Counted from the stretch's first letter, positions 15,406 through 25,411 are shown. The stretch: 64,000 nucleotides of DNA from an uncultured Collinsella sp. (GCA_958370785.1 CATXKN010000002.1:62001-126000), one strand, 5' to 3'. Notes: generated by a model not told the origin, from the letters alone. Program-made: numbers and translations.

Positions 15406-17271
15406 ATGACAAATGACTATCGCCGCGGCTCCGACGGGGGTCGCGGTTCTGGACGTCCCTCATCGCGGGGACGTTCTGGTTATCAAGGAACGGGTCGGCC
15501 ATCTTACAACGCGAGGCCGTCCTATGGCAACGACCCTGCGTCGCGTCTCCGTGGCTCGAGTGGCCCTCAAATGCATAACACCAGACCGCGCAAGAGCTCG
15601 TCGACCGAATGGCTCACGGGCACGCCGCTGCCCCGTCGCAAGGCCGTCATGGGCTTCATCGGGTTTGGCTTGGGTTTGGGCGTCCTTCGCCTTGCCGACT
15701 ATCAAATCGTGGAAGCCGATAAGTTGCGCGACCGCGCCGATGCACGTCGCTTGCTTGCGCAGACGCTGTATGCCAAGCGCGGTACCATCTACGACCGTAA
15801 CGGCAACGTGCTGACGTCGTCGGTCGAATGCCGCAACATCGCCGTGAATCCTCAGCTTATCGAGGACGTTGACAAGACGGTATCGGCGCTGGTCAAAGCT
15901 ACGGGCATCGATAAAAAGACCTGTCGCGAGCTCGTTGAGTCGGATGGCACCTGGGTGTATATCAAACGTCAGGTGGACGAGGATGATGTCGCGGCGCTGG
16001 AGAAGAAGAACCTGCCAGGCGTGCTCTTTGAGCAGGCCATGAAGCGCGTGTACCCCTACGGCAACCTGGCATCGCAGGTGCTTGGCGTGGTAAACGTGGA
16101 CAACGACGGTCTGACGGGCCTCGAAAAACAGTACAACAAGCTTTTGACCGGAACGAACGGTTCGCTGGTGCGTGAGCGGGCGAGGGACGGTAGCTATATC
16201 GCGGGCGGCGCCTATAAGAAGGTTGCCGCGGTGGACGGCGTGGACATCGTGACGACGCTCGATGTCAATATCCAGCGTGCCGCCGAGGACGCCCTGGCCG
16301 AGGCGGTCGAAAAGACCAAGGCCAAGAATGGCTCGGCCCTGGTCACCGATCCCACGACGGGCGAGATTCTGGCGGCATGCTCGTATCCGACCTATGACCA
16401 GACCGATCTGGAAAACGCCAAGACCGAGGACATGAACTTGCGCCTGGTTACCGATGCCTACGAGCCCGGCTCGGTCTTTAAGACGCTCGTGGCCGGTGCC
16501 GGCTTCGACTTGGGCGCCGTGCGTTCGAGCACGTCGTTTGAGGTGCCGGCGAGCATTAAGGTTGGCGACGACACCGTTACCGACGCCGATAAGCGCGACT
16601 ACACCATGACCATGGACGTGCGCGAGATGATGCGCCGTTCGTCCAATGTGGGCTTTGTCCTGGTGGGACGCAAGATCGGTGCCGATGATTTTGCCACCTA
16701 TGTGGATAAGTGGGGTATCGGTCATAGCTCCGGTGTCGATTTTCCGGGTGAGAGTCTGGGCATCGTCAAGGAGCGCGACCAGTACGACGGCGCCACGCTG
16801 GGCTCGATGAGCTTTGGCCAGGCGCTGTCCGTCTCGCCGATTGAGGTCGCACGTGCCGTGGGCGGCATCGCGAACGGCGGCGTGATGATGACGCCGCACT
16901 TCTATAAGTCCAGCAAGGGCGATGAGAAGGACTGGGGCGAAGGCGAGCGTGCGATTTCGGAGGACGCTGCCGCCCAGGTGACATCGTGCATGCAGACGGT
17001 CGTGTCCGAAGGCACGGGCGTTGGCGGTGCGGTCGATGGCTATGACGTGGCGGGCAAGACCGGTACGGCCGAGCGTGCTGACGAGAACGGCGGTTACCTC
17101 AAGGAGAACTACATGTCGTCCTTTATGGGCTTTGCGCCGGCACAATCGCCCAAGGTGCTGTGCTATATCACACTCGATGGAACGCCGAGCGGCTCGGATG
17201 CCGCCGCGGTACCGTTCCAGTCCATTATGGCCAACGCGCTCGATGTGCTGGGTATCCCGCGCACGAAGTAG
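15406..17271 (+). CDS. ftsI: Penicillin-binding protein 2/3-type transpeptidase
   Basis: Class B penicillin-binding protein of 621 residues, the septal peptidoglycan transpeptidase. A basic, Gly- and Arg-rich cytoplasmic tail of about 75 residues precedes a membrane anchor (about 78-98), a pedestal domain (KRGTIYDRNGNVL at about 125) and the transpeptidase domain. Active-site motifs are SVFK (Ser356, Lys359), SSN (412-414) and KTG (Lys551). No C-terminal PASTA domain is seen. In most dcw clusters murE follows ftsI, but here a 125-bp gap leads straight to murF. Confidence 0.95.
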   Translation: MTNDYRRGSDGGRGSGRPSSRGRSGYQGTGRPSYNARPSYGNDPASRLRGSSGPQMHNTRPRKSSSTEWLTGTPLPRRKAVMGFIGFGLGLGVLRLADYQIVEADKLRDRADARRLLAQTLYAKRGTIYDRNGNVLTSSVECRNIAVNPQLIEDVDKTVSALVKATGIDKKTCRELVESDGTWVYIKRQVDEDDVAALEKKNLPGVLFEQAMKRVYPYGNLASQVLGVVNVDNDGLTGLEKQYNKLLTGTNGSLVRERARDGSYIAGGAYKKVAAVDGVDIVTTLDVNIQRAAEDALAEAVEKTKAKNGSALVTDPTTGEILAACSYPTYDQTDLENAKTEDMNLRLVTDAYEPGSVFKTLVAGAGFDLGAVRSSTSFEVPASIKVGDDTVTDADKRDYTMTMDVREMMRRSSNVGFVLVGRKIGADDFATYVDKWGIGHSSGVDFPGESLGIVKERDQYDGATLGSMSFGQALSVSPIEVARAVGGIANGGVMMTPHFYKSSKGDEKDWGEGERAISEDAAAQVTSCMQTVVSEGTGVGGAVDGYDVAGKTGTAERADENGGYLKENYMSSFMGFAPAQSPKVLCYITLDGTPSGSDAAAVPFQSIMANALDVLGIPRTK

Positions 17272-17353
17272 GGGGTTACAATCTTGAGCGTGATCTGCCG
17301 TTTGATCTGAAGGGTGTTCACATGCCCTGCACCACGCGCGCATGGCACTGGGA

Positions 17354-17359
17354 TACAAT
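17354..17359 (+). promoter_or_regulatory. Possible internal -10 upstream of murF
   Basis: TACAAT in the context GGGATACAAT, 38 nt before the murF start, in the 125-bp ftsI-murF gap. No matching -35 is seen, so this is weak. Confidence 0.25.
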
Positions 17360-17396
17360 ACGCCGATAGCATTATTAGGTTTACAGGGGAGCTGCA

Positions 17397-18821
17397 ATGA
17401 TAGAGATCGCCGTCAACAACCTCGCGGCCTCAACGGGGGCCCGAACCGTGACGGAAGAAGTCGATCGGGTATGCCGCGGGTGCGTTATCGACTCGCGTCA
17501 GGTCGAGGAGGGGACGATCTTTGTCGCCTTCCCCGGCGAAAAGGTCGACGGCAACGACTTTGCCTCCCGTGCCATCGAGTCGGGTGCCGGTGCCGTCGTG
17601 ATGACGCGCGAGCCCGATGCCGAGCTTGTTTCGTTGGCGCAGGACAAGGGATGCGCCATCTTGCTGACCGACGACCCCGTGGAGTTCTTGCTGCGCCTGG
17701 CGCACGTATATCGCTTGGAGCTTGGCTGCCTGGTCGTCGGCATTACCGGTTCGATTGGCAAGACGACGACCAAGGACGTGCTCGCTGCCGTGCTCGCCAA
17801 GCGTTATCGCGTCTGGGCCACGAAGGGCAATTTCAACAACCTGATCGGCATGCCGCTTACGGTGCTTTCCGCTCCGGCCAATACCGAGGTTCTGGTGCTC
17901 GAGATGGGCATGAACCATTTTCATGAGATTGAGCGCCTGTCCCAGTCTGCCAACCCCAATCTTGCCATCGTGAGCAAGATCGGAACCTCCCACATCGGTA
18001 TCCTGGGCAGCCGCGAGAACATCGCCCGCGCCAAGTCCGAGATTGTCCAGGGCATGTGCGCCGCCGGCGACTTCTCGCCGTTGCTGGTTTTGGGCGGCGA
18101 GGACGACTTTACGCCGTTCATTCGTGACACGTTCGCCCAGCCTGCAGGTATTGACGTGATGCTGGCAGGTGTCTCGGACGACGACGAGGTCCGCGCGCGC
18201 GACATTCGCGTCGACGACGAGGGCCATCCGGTCTTTACGCTCGACTTTGGTCAGGGCGACACGGTCGATACCATGTTGGCTATTCCCGGTGTGCAGTCCG
18301 TGCCCAATGCCGTCAAGGTCGCCGCGGTCGCCTATCGTCTGGGCGTGACGCCCGAGCAGATCGATGCTGCCTTTAGGGGCCTTACGATCACCGGTCACCG
18401 TCAGGAGATCAAGCGCGCCAAGAGCGGAGCACGCATCATCGACGACTCCTATAACGCCAGTGCCGAGTCTATGGCTGCCGGCCTCGATTTGCTGTGCTCG
18501 CTCATCTGTGACGGTTCGCGCATGGCGATCTTGGGCGAGATGGGTGAGATGGGCGATGAGGCTCCCCGCATGCATGAGCTCGTGGGCGCCTATGCCGCCG
18601 CCAAGAAGCTCGACATGCTCGCGTGCGTCGGCGGCGAGCTGGCTCAGCTCATGGCCGATGCCGCACGTATGATGGGTATGGATGAGGACCGCATCCAGGT
18701 GTTCTCCGATTATCAGCAGGTGCTCGACCGCATGGGCGGCGCGCTTGAAAATCATGATGTTGTACTGGTCAAGGGTTCCCGTTTTGTTGAGCTCGACCGC
18801 TTTGTGGAAGGTGTGTGCTAG
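17397..18821 (+). CDS. murF: UDP-MurNAc-tripeptide:D-Ala-D-Ala ligase
   Basis: ATP-dependent ligase that adds D-Ala-D-Ala to the muropeptide precursor, the last cytoplasmic stem-peptide step. The 474-residue Mur ligase has the N-terminal MurF substrate domain (DSRQVEEGTIFVAFPGEK), the ATP loop GITGSIGKTTTKD at about residue 120, EMGMNHFHEI in the central domain and DDSYNASAESM in the C-terminal part. A ribosome-binding site (GGGGAGC) precedes ATG 17397. mraY starts 4 bp after the stop. The domain order and the N-terminal motif distinguish it from MurE, whose gene is missing here. Confidence 0.96.
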   Translation: MIEIAVNNLAASTGARTVTEEVDRVCRGCVIDSRQVEEGTIFVAFPGEKVDGNDFASRAIESGAGAVVMTREPDAELVSLAQDKGCAILLTDDPVEFLLRLAHVYRLELGCLVVGITGSIGKTTTKDVLAAVLAKRYRVWATKGNFNNLIGMPLTVLSAPANTEVLVLEMGMNHFHEIERLSQSANPNLAIVSKIGTSHIGILGSRENIARAKSEIVQGMCAAGDFSPLLVLGGEDDFTPFIRDTFAQPAGIDVMLAGVSDDDEVRARDIRVDDEGHPVFTLDFGQGDTVDTMLAIPGVQSVPNAVKVAAVAYRLGVTPEQIDAAFRGLTITGHRQEIKRAKSGARIIDDSYNASAESMAAGLDLLCSLICDGSRMAILGEMGEMGDEAPRMHELVGAYAAAKKLDMLACVGGELAQLMADAARMMGMDEDRIQVFSDYQQVLDRMGGALENHDVVLVKGSRFVELDRFVEGVC

Positions 18822-18824
18822 CCC

Positions 18825-19844
18825 ATGTTCGGCAATCCCTCGTATCCTACGTATCAGGCCTTTTTGGGACTTGGCATCGCTGCCGCCATTGCGTTGCTGC
18901 TTATGCCGTGGTGGATCAAGCTGCTGAAGGTCGAGGGTATCGGCCAACAGGTCCGAGCCGACGGCCCCAAGCGTCATTTGATTAAACAGGGTACGCCGAC
19001 CATGGGCGGCGTCATCATCCTTGTCGCGATCTCGCTGACCTGCCTGCTGATGGGCAAGCTCACCACCGAGCTCGTGCTCGTGCTGCTTGCCACGCTGGCC
19101 ACCGGCGTTCTGGGTCTCATCGACGACCTGACCTCCGTCACGCATGGTCGCTCGCTCGGCCTGACGCCTCACGCCAAGATGATTGGTCTGACCATCATCT
19201 GCGTCACTTTTACCGTGCTCGCCGTCAATTGGTGCGGCGTCGCCCCCGAGATTCGTTTTCCCGGCGGCCTGACGATTGACCTCGGTGTTCTTTCGACCAC
19301 CATCTGCGGCCTTTCGTTTCCGTGGCTCTACATTGTATTTTGCTGGCTGATGATCGCTGGTCTTTCCAATGCCGTGAACCTGACCGATGGTCTGGACGGC
19401 CTTGCCGGCGGCACTTCCATGATCGCCATGCTCGCCATGGCCGCCATGGCGTTTTTGCACGGTGACGTGAACCTGTCCATCTTCTGCACGGCGTGCGCCG
19501 GTGCCTGCCTGGGCTTTTTGTGGTTCAACTGCTACCCGGCGAGCATCTTTATGGGTGATACCGGCTCGCTTGCCCTGGGTGCCGCTTTTGCCTGCACCTC
19601 CATCATGACCAACACCGAAGTCGTTTCCCTCATCATCGGCGGTCTGTTTATCGTTGAGACCCTGTCGGTCATGATCCAGGTTGTCTATTTCCACTTTACG
19701 CACAAGCGCGTCTTCCTTATGGCGCCCATTCATCATCATTTCGAAAAGAAGGGCTGGGCCGAGACCAAGGTCGTTATCCGTTTTTGGATTATCGCCGCGG
19801 CCTTTGGCGCCGTTGGCCTCGCCCTGTTCTTCCAGTTGGGATAG
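18825..19844 (+). CDS. mraY: Phospho-MurNAc-pentapeptide translocase
   Basis: Integral membrane enzyme of 339 residues with about ten hydrophobic segments. It transfers phospho-MurNAc-pentapeptide to undecaprenyl phosphate to make lipid I. Family signatures are GTPTMGG (about residues 56-62), the DD pair in LGLIDDLTSV, NLTDGLDGLAGG and FMGDTGSLALG, and the conserved HHHFEKKGW near the C-terminus. It follows murF by 4 bp and precedes murD by 9 bp, the normal dcw order. Confidence 0.97.
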   Translation: MFGNPSYPTYQAFLGLGIAAAIALLLMPWWIKLLKVEGIGQQVRADGPKRHLIKQGTPTMGGVIILVAISLTCLLMGKLTTELVLVLLATLATGVLGLIDDLTSVTHGRSLGLTPHAKMIGLTIICVTFTVLAVNWCGVAPEIRFPGGLTIDLGVLSTTICGLSFPWLYIVFCWLMIAGLSNAVNLTDGLDGLAGGTSMIAMLAMAAMAFLHGDVNLSIFCTACAGACLGFLWFNCYPASIFMGDTGSLALGAAFACTSIMTNTEVVSLIIGGLFIVETLSVMIQVVYFHFTHKRVFLMAPIHHHFEKKGWAETKVVIRFWIIAAAFGAVGLALFFQLG

Positions 19845-19853
19845 TGGTCTTTC

Positions 19854-21260
19854 ATGCCTCTTGCTGATGTCTTTAGCCTGCTTGTTTTGGGGCAGGGTAA
19901 ATCCGGTCTCGATGTCGCCCGTTGGGCGTTGGCTCACCCCGAGCGCGTGAGCGCCACGACCGTGTATGGCGGCGGTACCTCCGAGCCCAATGACGCCACG
20001 CGTGCGCTTGAGGCGCAGGGCGCGTCGTTTGTCTACGGCACCGAGCAGGTCGAGGGTGCCTATGACGTGTGCGTGACATGCCCGGGTATCTCGGAGTTCT
20101 CGGCCTTCTTTAAGGCCGGGCGGGAGCATGCCGCTCAGATTATGGGCGAGCCCGAGTTTGCCTATCGCCTGTCTCCCCAAAATTGGATCGCCATCACGGG
20201 CACCAACGGCAAGACAACTACCACGTCGCTGACCGATTATCTGCTCAAGGCCGCCGGTGAAGCCAGCGTGGCCGTCGGCAATATCGGTGAGCCGCCGGTG
20301 AACGAGATCGACGGCCGCGCACACAATGAGTGGTTTGTGGCCGAGCTGTCGAGTTATCAGATTGCTACGACCGCCGAGCTTCATCCTCGCGTGGCGGTAC
20401 TGCTCAACATCACGCCCGACCACCTGGGCTGGCACAAGAGCCACAAGAACTATGCGCTTGCCAAGATCAAGTTGTTCGAGAATATGGTCGACGACGACCT
20501 CGTGGTTATCGACGTTGAGGATGCCGGCATCCATGAGTTCGATGAGTACATCTACACGCCGGGTCGCCGCATCTGCAAGGTCGCTTTTGACGAGCCCGAG
20601 GGTGCAGACGCCGCCTTTGTGCGCGACGGTAAGATGGTCGTGCGCCTGAAGGGCGTCGAGACTCAGCTTGTCGCCACGTCCGAGCTCAAGATCTCGGGCC
20701 ATCACAATGTCATCAATGCCCTATGTGCCGCTACGGCTGCTCTGGCCGTCGGTGCCGATCCCGAGGGCGTTTGCCGCGGTTTGGCATCGTTCCGGCCGCT
20801 CGAACACCGCGTGGAACCCTGCGGCGAGATCGATGGCGTGCGCTACGTTAACGATTCCAAGGCAACGAACACCGATGCGGTCGAAAAGGCCCTGACGGCG
20901 TTTCCCGACGACGATGTGATTTTGCTGCTCGGCGGCCACGATAAGGGTACGCCGCTTGCGGACTTTGCCCGCGTCGTTATGGACAACGTGCGCTCGGTCG
21001 TTTGCTTTGGCGATGCGCGCGAGCGCTTTACCGCCGCTATGGACGAGGCCGATGTCGATGGTGACGTGGATATCGCCCAAGCCGATGATCTGCGCGATGC
21101 CGTTGACGTTGCCCGCTCGCTCTCGAGCCGCGGCGACGTGATCCTGCTTTCGCCTGCTTGCTCTTCGTTCGACGAGTTCTCGGGCTACGAGGAGCGCGGT
21201 CGCGTGTTTAAGGACTACGTTGCCCAGCTTGCCGCGGCAGCGAAATCGCAAACGGAATAG
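19854..21260 (+). CDS. murD: UDP-MurNAc-L-Ala:D-Glu ligase
   Basis: Adds D-glutamate to UDP-MurNAc-L-alanine. The 468-residue Mur ligase has an N-terminal Rossmann domain (LVLGQGKSGLDVARW), ATP loop ITGTNGKTTTTS at about residue 115, NITPDHLGWHKS in the central domain, and EHRVEPCGEIDGVRYVNDSK plus LLGGHDKG in the C-terminal domain. The start lies 9 bp after the mraY stop. ftsW begins a few bases downstream, so translational coupling is likely. Confidence 0.97.
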   Translation: MPLADVFSLLVLGQGKSGLDVARWALAHPERVSATTVYGGGTSEPNDATRALEAQGASFVYGTEQVEGAYDVCVTCPGISEFSAFFKAGREHAAQIMGEPEFAYRLSPQNWIAITGTNGKTTTTSLTDYLLKAAGEASVAVGNIGEPPVNEIDGRAHNEWFVAELSSYQIATTAELHPRVAVLLNITPDHLGWHKSHKNYALAKIKLFENMVDDDLVVIDVEDAGIHEFDEYIYTPGRRICKVAFDEPEGADAAFVRDGKMVVRLKGVETQLVATSELKISGHHNVINALCAATAALAVGADPEGVCRGLASFRPLEHRVEPCGEIDGVRYVNDSKATNTDAVEKALTAFPDDDVILLLGGHDKGTPLADFARVVMDNVRSVVCFGDARERFTAAMDEADVDGDVDIAQADDLRDAVDVARSLSSRGDVILLSPACSSFDEFSGYEERGRVFKDYVAQLAAAAKSQTE

Positions 21261-21269
21261 GGGTTGCCG

Positions 21270-22790
21270 GTGAGAGAGGAGAGCCCCCGAAGTGATATGA
21301 GGAGGCCCGACTCGGACCGTGCTTCCTCGCTGCGTAGCACGCCGCGTTCCGGACGCGGCGGGCAGACGTTCGGTGAGCGCTATATTGCCGGCGTCCCCGC
21401 TCGCATCATGCGCCCCCGTTTGATATTTATGGCTTGCCTGTTTAGCTTGGTTTGCTTCGGCTTGCTGATGGTGTACTCGGCATCTTCGGTCGAGGCGCTG
21501 CACGAGAATGGTACGGCGACGTTTTTCCTGTTTCGACAGGCCGCGTTTGCTGGAGTTGGCGTGCTGGCCATGGTTGCCATCGTGCGCGTCTTGCCGGACA
21601 GTTGGTTTGGGGAAGACGTGCTCAGGATCTTTCTCATGGGCATGATAGGGCTACTGGTTCTGGTGTTCTTTATGGGTAGCGGCAGTCGTGGCGCCACGCG
21701 TTGGCTCAACATCGCCGGTATTCAGTTCCAGCCGTCTGAGTTTTTAAAGCCGTTCGCCATCGCGTATTCGGCAATCATGCTCGACCGCATCTTTTCGCCC
21801 GGCGGCAACATCAACGAGTTTCTTCGCAAGATGGGTGTCTACCTGGGCATTTCGCTCTTTCTGATTTTTGTTCAGCCCGATTTTGGCACCGTTCTGATCA
21901 TCTTGCTGACCCTCATGTGCATGGCGTTGTTTGCGGGATTGGACCCCAAATATATCGTTTGGACGGTCGTTGCCGGCATCGCCGTCATTGCGATCGCCCT
22001 TATCGCCGAGCCGTATCGTATGACGCGTGTCGAGGTTGCTTGGAATCCTTGGGCAGACGAATATGGTGATGGCTATCAGGCCACGCTTGCCATTATGGCG
22101 TTTGCCTCGGGCGGCCTGTTCGGTCGCGGTATCGGTAACTCCACCATGAAGTACTCGTATTTGCCCGAGGCGCATAACGACTACATCTTGGCTATTATCG
22201 GCGAGGAAGTTGGCTTTATCGGAACCGTGCTGTTCTTCTTGGTGTTCGCGATGCTGATCTACTCGGCGTTTCGTATTGCCGAGCAGGCGACCGACCGTCG
22301 CGGAGCACTTATGGCATCGGGTTCCGCGGTCATCCTTGCGGTGCAGTTTTTGATCAACGCGCTGGGCATTCTCAATGTGTTTCCCATGACGGGCAAGCCG
22401 CTGCCGTTTATTAGCTACGGCGGCTCGTCGATTATTGTGTCGCTTATGCTCGCCGGTCTGATCCTGCGCGTTTCGTATGAGAGCGCCCGTCGCGATGAAT
22501 ACGACCGTCGCCGCGAGAGCTTTGCCGTTATGGATGAGAGTACCGCCGGCGTGCCCCACGTGCGCGGTGAGCGATCTTCGCGTAACGGCTTTACCGTCCT
22601 GGATGGCTCTGCGACCGAGTCGGCAGCCCGTCCGCGTCAGCGAACGGCGCCGCAAGGTCGTCCGCAGCGCCCCACTCCCCGCAATGCGGGCGGCGGATAT
22701 AATCGAATCGATTTGAATTCGGACCCGTCGGCGCGTTTGCGCACCGATGACCAGGGGCCGCGTGTACGAAGGGATTACCATGACCGATAA
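21270..22790 (+). CDS. ftsW: SEDS-family lipid II polymerase FtsW
   Basis: Septal peptidoglycan glycosyltransferase partner of FtsI. It has about ten membrane segments between residues 45 and 410, a cytoplasmic basic N-terminus and a long disordered C-terminal tail of about 95 residues rich in Arg, Pro and Ser. SEDS signatures include GATRWLNIAGIQFQPSEFLK, EAHNDYILAIIGEE and FPMTGKPLPFISYGGSS. I prefer GTG 21270, with AGGGG 6 nt upstream; TTG 21264 and ATG 21297 are alternatives. The 3' end overlaps murG by 11 bp. Position between murD and murG identifies it as FtsW rather than RodA. Confidence 0.93.
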   Translation: MREESPRSDMRRPDSDRASSLRSTPRSGRGGQTFGERYIAGVPARIMRPRLIFMACLFSLVCFGLLMVYSASSVEALHENGTATFFLFRQAAFAGVGVLAMVAIVRVLPDSWFGEDVLRIFLMGMIGLLVLVFFMGSGSRGATRWLNIAGIQFQPSEFLKPFAIAYSAIMLDRIFSPGGNINEFLRKMGVYLGISLFLIFVQPDFGTVLIILLTLMCMALFAGLDPKYIVWTVVAGIAVIAIALIAEPYRMTRVEVAWNPWADEYGDGYQATLAIMAFASGGLFGRGIGNSTMKYSYLPEAHNDYILAIIGEEVGFIGTVLFFLVFAMLIYSAFRIAEQATDRRGALMASGSAVILAVQFLINALGILNVFPMTGKPLPFISYGGSSIIVSLMLAGLILRVSYESARRDEYDRRRESFAVMDESTAGVPHVRGERSSRNGFTVLDGSATESAARPRQRTAPQGRPQRPTPRNAGGGYNRIDLNSDPSARLRTDDQGPRVRRDYHDR

Positions 22791-23895
22791 GATGACCGTT
22801 GCTATTGCAGCTGGCGGCACGGCAGGACATATCAACCCCGCGCTCGCCTTGGCCGAGGAGCTGCGTGACCGCGGTCATCACGTTGTGTTCGTGGGCCAAT
22901 CGCGCAAGCTCGAGGGCCGTCTGGTTCCCGAGGCCGGATTCGATTTTGTGCCCATCACGGTCACGGGCTTCGATCGCTCCCGTCCCTGGACGGCGCTGAC
23001 CTCGCTGTGGCGCGTCAACAAGGCGAAGCGTGCGCTTGCCAGTCACTTCTCAAAGGTCGGTAAGCCCGATGCCGCTATCGGCTTTGGTGCTTACGTTGAG
23101 GTCCCGCTGCTGGGTTGGTGCAAGGGCGCCGGCGTTCCGTATCTGCTGCACGAGCAGAACTCTGTTCCGGGTCTGGCCAATAAGATGATGAACTCACATG
23201 CCGCCCGCGTGTGCATTTCGGTACCTGCGGCCCGCGCGGTCTTTGAGCGTGAGGGCGACCCCGACCATGTGCTCATGACGGGCAATCCTGTGCGTCGTTC
23301 GGTGATCGAGGGCGATCGCGCCCGCGGTCGCAAGACGCTCGGTGTGCCCGAGGACGCGACGCTTCTGCTCGTCTTTGGTGGTTCGCTCGGTGCTCAGCAT
23401 CTCAACGAGCGCGTTGCCTCGCTCAAGAGTGAGCTGCTGACCCGCGAGAATCTCTACGTTTTGCATTCGACGGGTGCCGACGGCTTTGAGGAGACCGAGC
23501 GCGCTTTGGCGCTGACGCCCGAGGAGGCGAAGCGCTATCGAGTCCAGCCCTACATCGACAACATGGGCGATATGCTGGCTGCGGCCGATTTGGTGCTCTC
23601 GCGTTCCGGTGCCTCGAGCGTGGCCGAGATCGCCGCGCTTGCCGTGCCCTCGGTACTCGTGCCGTACCCGCACGCCACGGCCGACCACCAGACCACGAAT
23701 GCGCGTTACCTGGTCGATGCCGGTGCCGGCGTGCTATGCGCCGATGTCGATATCGACGCCCCTGCCTTTGCCGACGAGCTGCTGCACCTGATCGATGACG
23801 CTGCGGCGCGTGATGCGATGCGTCAGGCGGCGCGTGGCTTGGCCCAGGACCGTGCCGCCGCACTTTTGGCCGATGCGGTAGAGGGATTGCGTTAG
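22780..23895 (+). CDS. murG: UDP-GlcNAc:lipid I N-acetylglucosaminyltransferase
   Basis: GT-B fold glycosyltransferase at the inner face of the membrane that converts lipid I to lipid II. The 371-residue protein opens with GGTAGHINPALALAEEL and has LHEQNSVPGLANK, FGGSLGAQHLNERV and the donor-site segment RSGASSVAEIAALAVPSVLVPYP (described here in two parts: RSGASSVAEIAAL, then AVPSVLVPYP). ATG 22780 lies inside the ftsW 3' end, with CGAAGGG upstream, so the genes are translationally coupled. A 97-bp gap separates it from murC. Confidence 0.97.
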   Translation: MTDKMTVAIAAGGTAGHINPALALAEELRDRGHHVVFVGQSRKLEGRLVPEAGFDFVPITVTGFDRSRPWTALTSLWRVNKAKRALASHFSKVGKPDAAIGFGAYVEVPLLGWCKGAGVPYLLHEQNSVPGLANKMMNSHAARVCISVPAARAVFEREGDPDHVLMTGNPVRRSVIEGDRARGRKTLGVPEDATLLLVFGGSLGAQHLNERVASLKSELLTRENLYVLHSTGADGFEETERALALTPEEAKRYRVQPYIDNMGDMLAAADLVLSRSGASSVAEIAALAVPSVLVPYPHATADHQTTNARYLVDAGAGVLCADVDIDAPAFADELLHLIDDAAARDAMRQAARGLAQDRAAALLADAVEGLR

Positions 23896-23992
23896 TTAGA
23901 CGGGATATCGCCGGTCGCCCTCGCGCGGATGCGGTAGGTGCGGTACAGTTAACGGGTTACAGGCAGTGTTTACGCAAGGAGTACACGAGCAC

Positions 23993-25411
23993 ATGGCTGA
24001 TTCCCAGACTGCAACCTCCGCGCCCGAGTTCAAGAGCGCCCACTTTATCGGTATCGGTGGCGCCGGCATGAGCGGCATCGCCCTCGTCCTGCACGAGCGC
24101 GGTTATACCGTTACCGGCTCCGACCTTAAGACGTCGCGCTATATTCGCCAGCTTACCCGCGCCGGCGTGAAGGTCCACGTGGGCCATGAGGCTGCGACGA
24201 TCGACGAGGTCAAGCCCGACGTGGTTGTGGTCTCCACCGCTATTCCCGAGTCCAACCCCGAGCTCGTGCGTGCACGCGAGCTGGGTATTCCCGTGTGGCC
24301 CCGTGCCAAGATGCTCTCGGCCCTGGGCCACGGCTACACCACCGTCGCCGTTGCCGGTACGCACGGCAAGACCACGACGTCTTCGATGTGCGCCACGATG
24401 CTCGATCGCATGGGTCTGGACCCCAGCTTTTTAATCGGCGGCATCGTCGAGGGCTACGACACCAACGGCAAGAACGGCTCGGGTGACTACTTTGTCGCCG
24501 AGGCCGACGAGTCCGACAGCTCGTTCCTGTTCCTGAACCCCAACGTGGTCATCGTGACCAACGTCGAGGCCGACCATCTCGATCATTACTCGGGCATCGA
24601 GGAGATCGAGGCCACCTTTGCCAAGTTTATGGGGCTGGTGGGCGAGGACGGCACCGTCATCGTTTGCGGCGAGGATCCGCATCTGGTCGAGCTCGCCAAG
24701 TCGACGGGCCGTCATGTGCTTTCCTATGGCTTTGCCGAGAACAACGACATCGTCTGCGTGCATCCGGATGTCAAGGGCATCCAGAGCGACTTTATCGTTC
24801 GCTTTGAGGACGGCACCGAGCACGCTGTCGAGATTAAGAGCAACCCCGGTCGTCACAACATGCTCAACGCCACGGCCGTCTTGACCGTCGCCCATGTCCT
24901 AGGCCTCGATATCGACGCCGCCGCTAAGGCGCTTTCGAGTTTTGAGGGCGTCCGCCGTCGCTTTACTCACGTGGGCGATATCGACGGCATCACGGTGGTT
25001 GACGATTACGGCCATCATCCCACCGAGATCAAGGCGACGCTCGCTGCTGCCTCTTCGCTGGGCTACAAGCACGTCGACGTCGTGTTCCAGCCGCACCGCT
25101 ATTCGCGCCTGCAGGCTCTGTGCGATGACTTTGCCGATGCCTTTGCCAACGCCGATAAGCTGCTGCTGATCGATGTGTTCTCCGCCGGCGAGATGCCGAT
25201 TCCGGGCGTTACCTCCAAGATGCTCGCAGATACCGTTCGCGCCAAGCACCCCGGCAAGGAGGTCGTGTACTGCTCCAGCCGTCTTGAGCTCAACCAGGAG
25301 CTTGAGAAGCTCGTGGGCGAGGGCGACCTGCTGCTCACCATGGGTGCCGGCGACGTTACGACCGTCGGCCCCGAGTTCATCGAGTATCTGACTGCCAAGA
25401 AAGACGCTTAA
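23993..25411 (+). CDS. murC: UDP-MurNAc:L-alanine ligase
   Basis: Adds L-alanine to UDP-MurNAc, the first stem-peptide step. The 472-residue protein has HFIGIGGAGMSGIA at the N-terminus, ATP loop AGTHGKTTTSSM at about residue 121, EADESDSSFL, NVEADHLDHY and DDYGHHPTEIKAT. ATG 23993 is chosen (AAGGAG 11 nt upstream); a GTG at 23966 is possible. The 97-bp gap after murG is the largest internal gap from murF to ftsQ, so an extra promoter there is possible. murB follows 5 bp downstream. Confidence 0.97.
   Translation: MADSQTATSAPEFKSAHFIGIGGAGMSGIALVLHERGYTVTGSDLKTSRYIRQLTRAGVKVHVGHEAATIDEVKPDVVVVSTAIPESNPELVRARELGIPVWPRAKMLSALGHGYTTVAVAGTHGKTTTSSMCATMLDRMGLDPSFLIGGIVEGYDTNGKNGSGDYFVAEADESDSSFLFLNPNVVIVTNVEADHLDHYSGIEEIEATFAKFMGLVGEDGTVIVCGEDPHLVELAKSTGRHVLSYGFAENNDIVCVHPDVKGIQSDFIVRFEDGTEHAVEIKSNPGRHNMLNATAVLTVAHVLGLDIDAAAKALSSFEGVRRRFTHVGDIDGITVVDDYGHHPTEIKATLAAASSLGYKHVDVVFQPHRYSRLQALCDDFADAFANADKLLLIDVFSAGEMPIPGVTSKMLADTVRAKHPGKEVVYCSSRLELNQELEKLVGEGDLLLTMGAGDVTTVGPEFIEYLTAKKDA

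Noticed and set aside
17430..20705. A 1,091-residue open frame on the minus strand
   Set aside because: It is antisense to murF, mraY and murD, which have full family motifs. Long antisense frames are expected at this GC content and codon bias.
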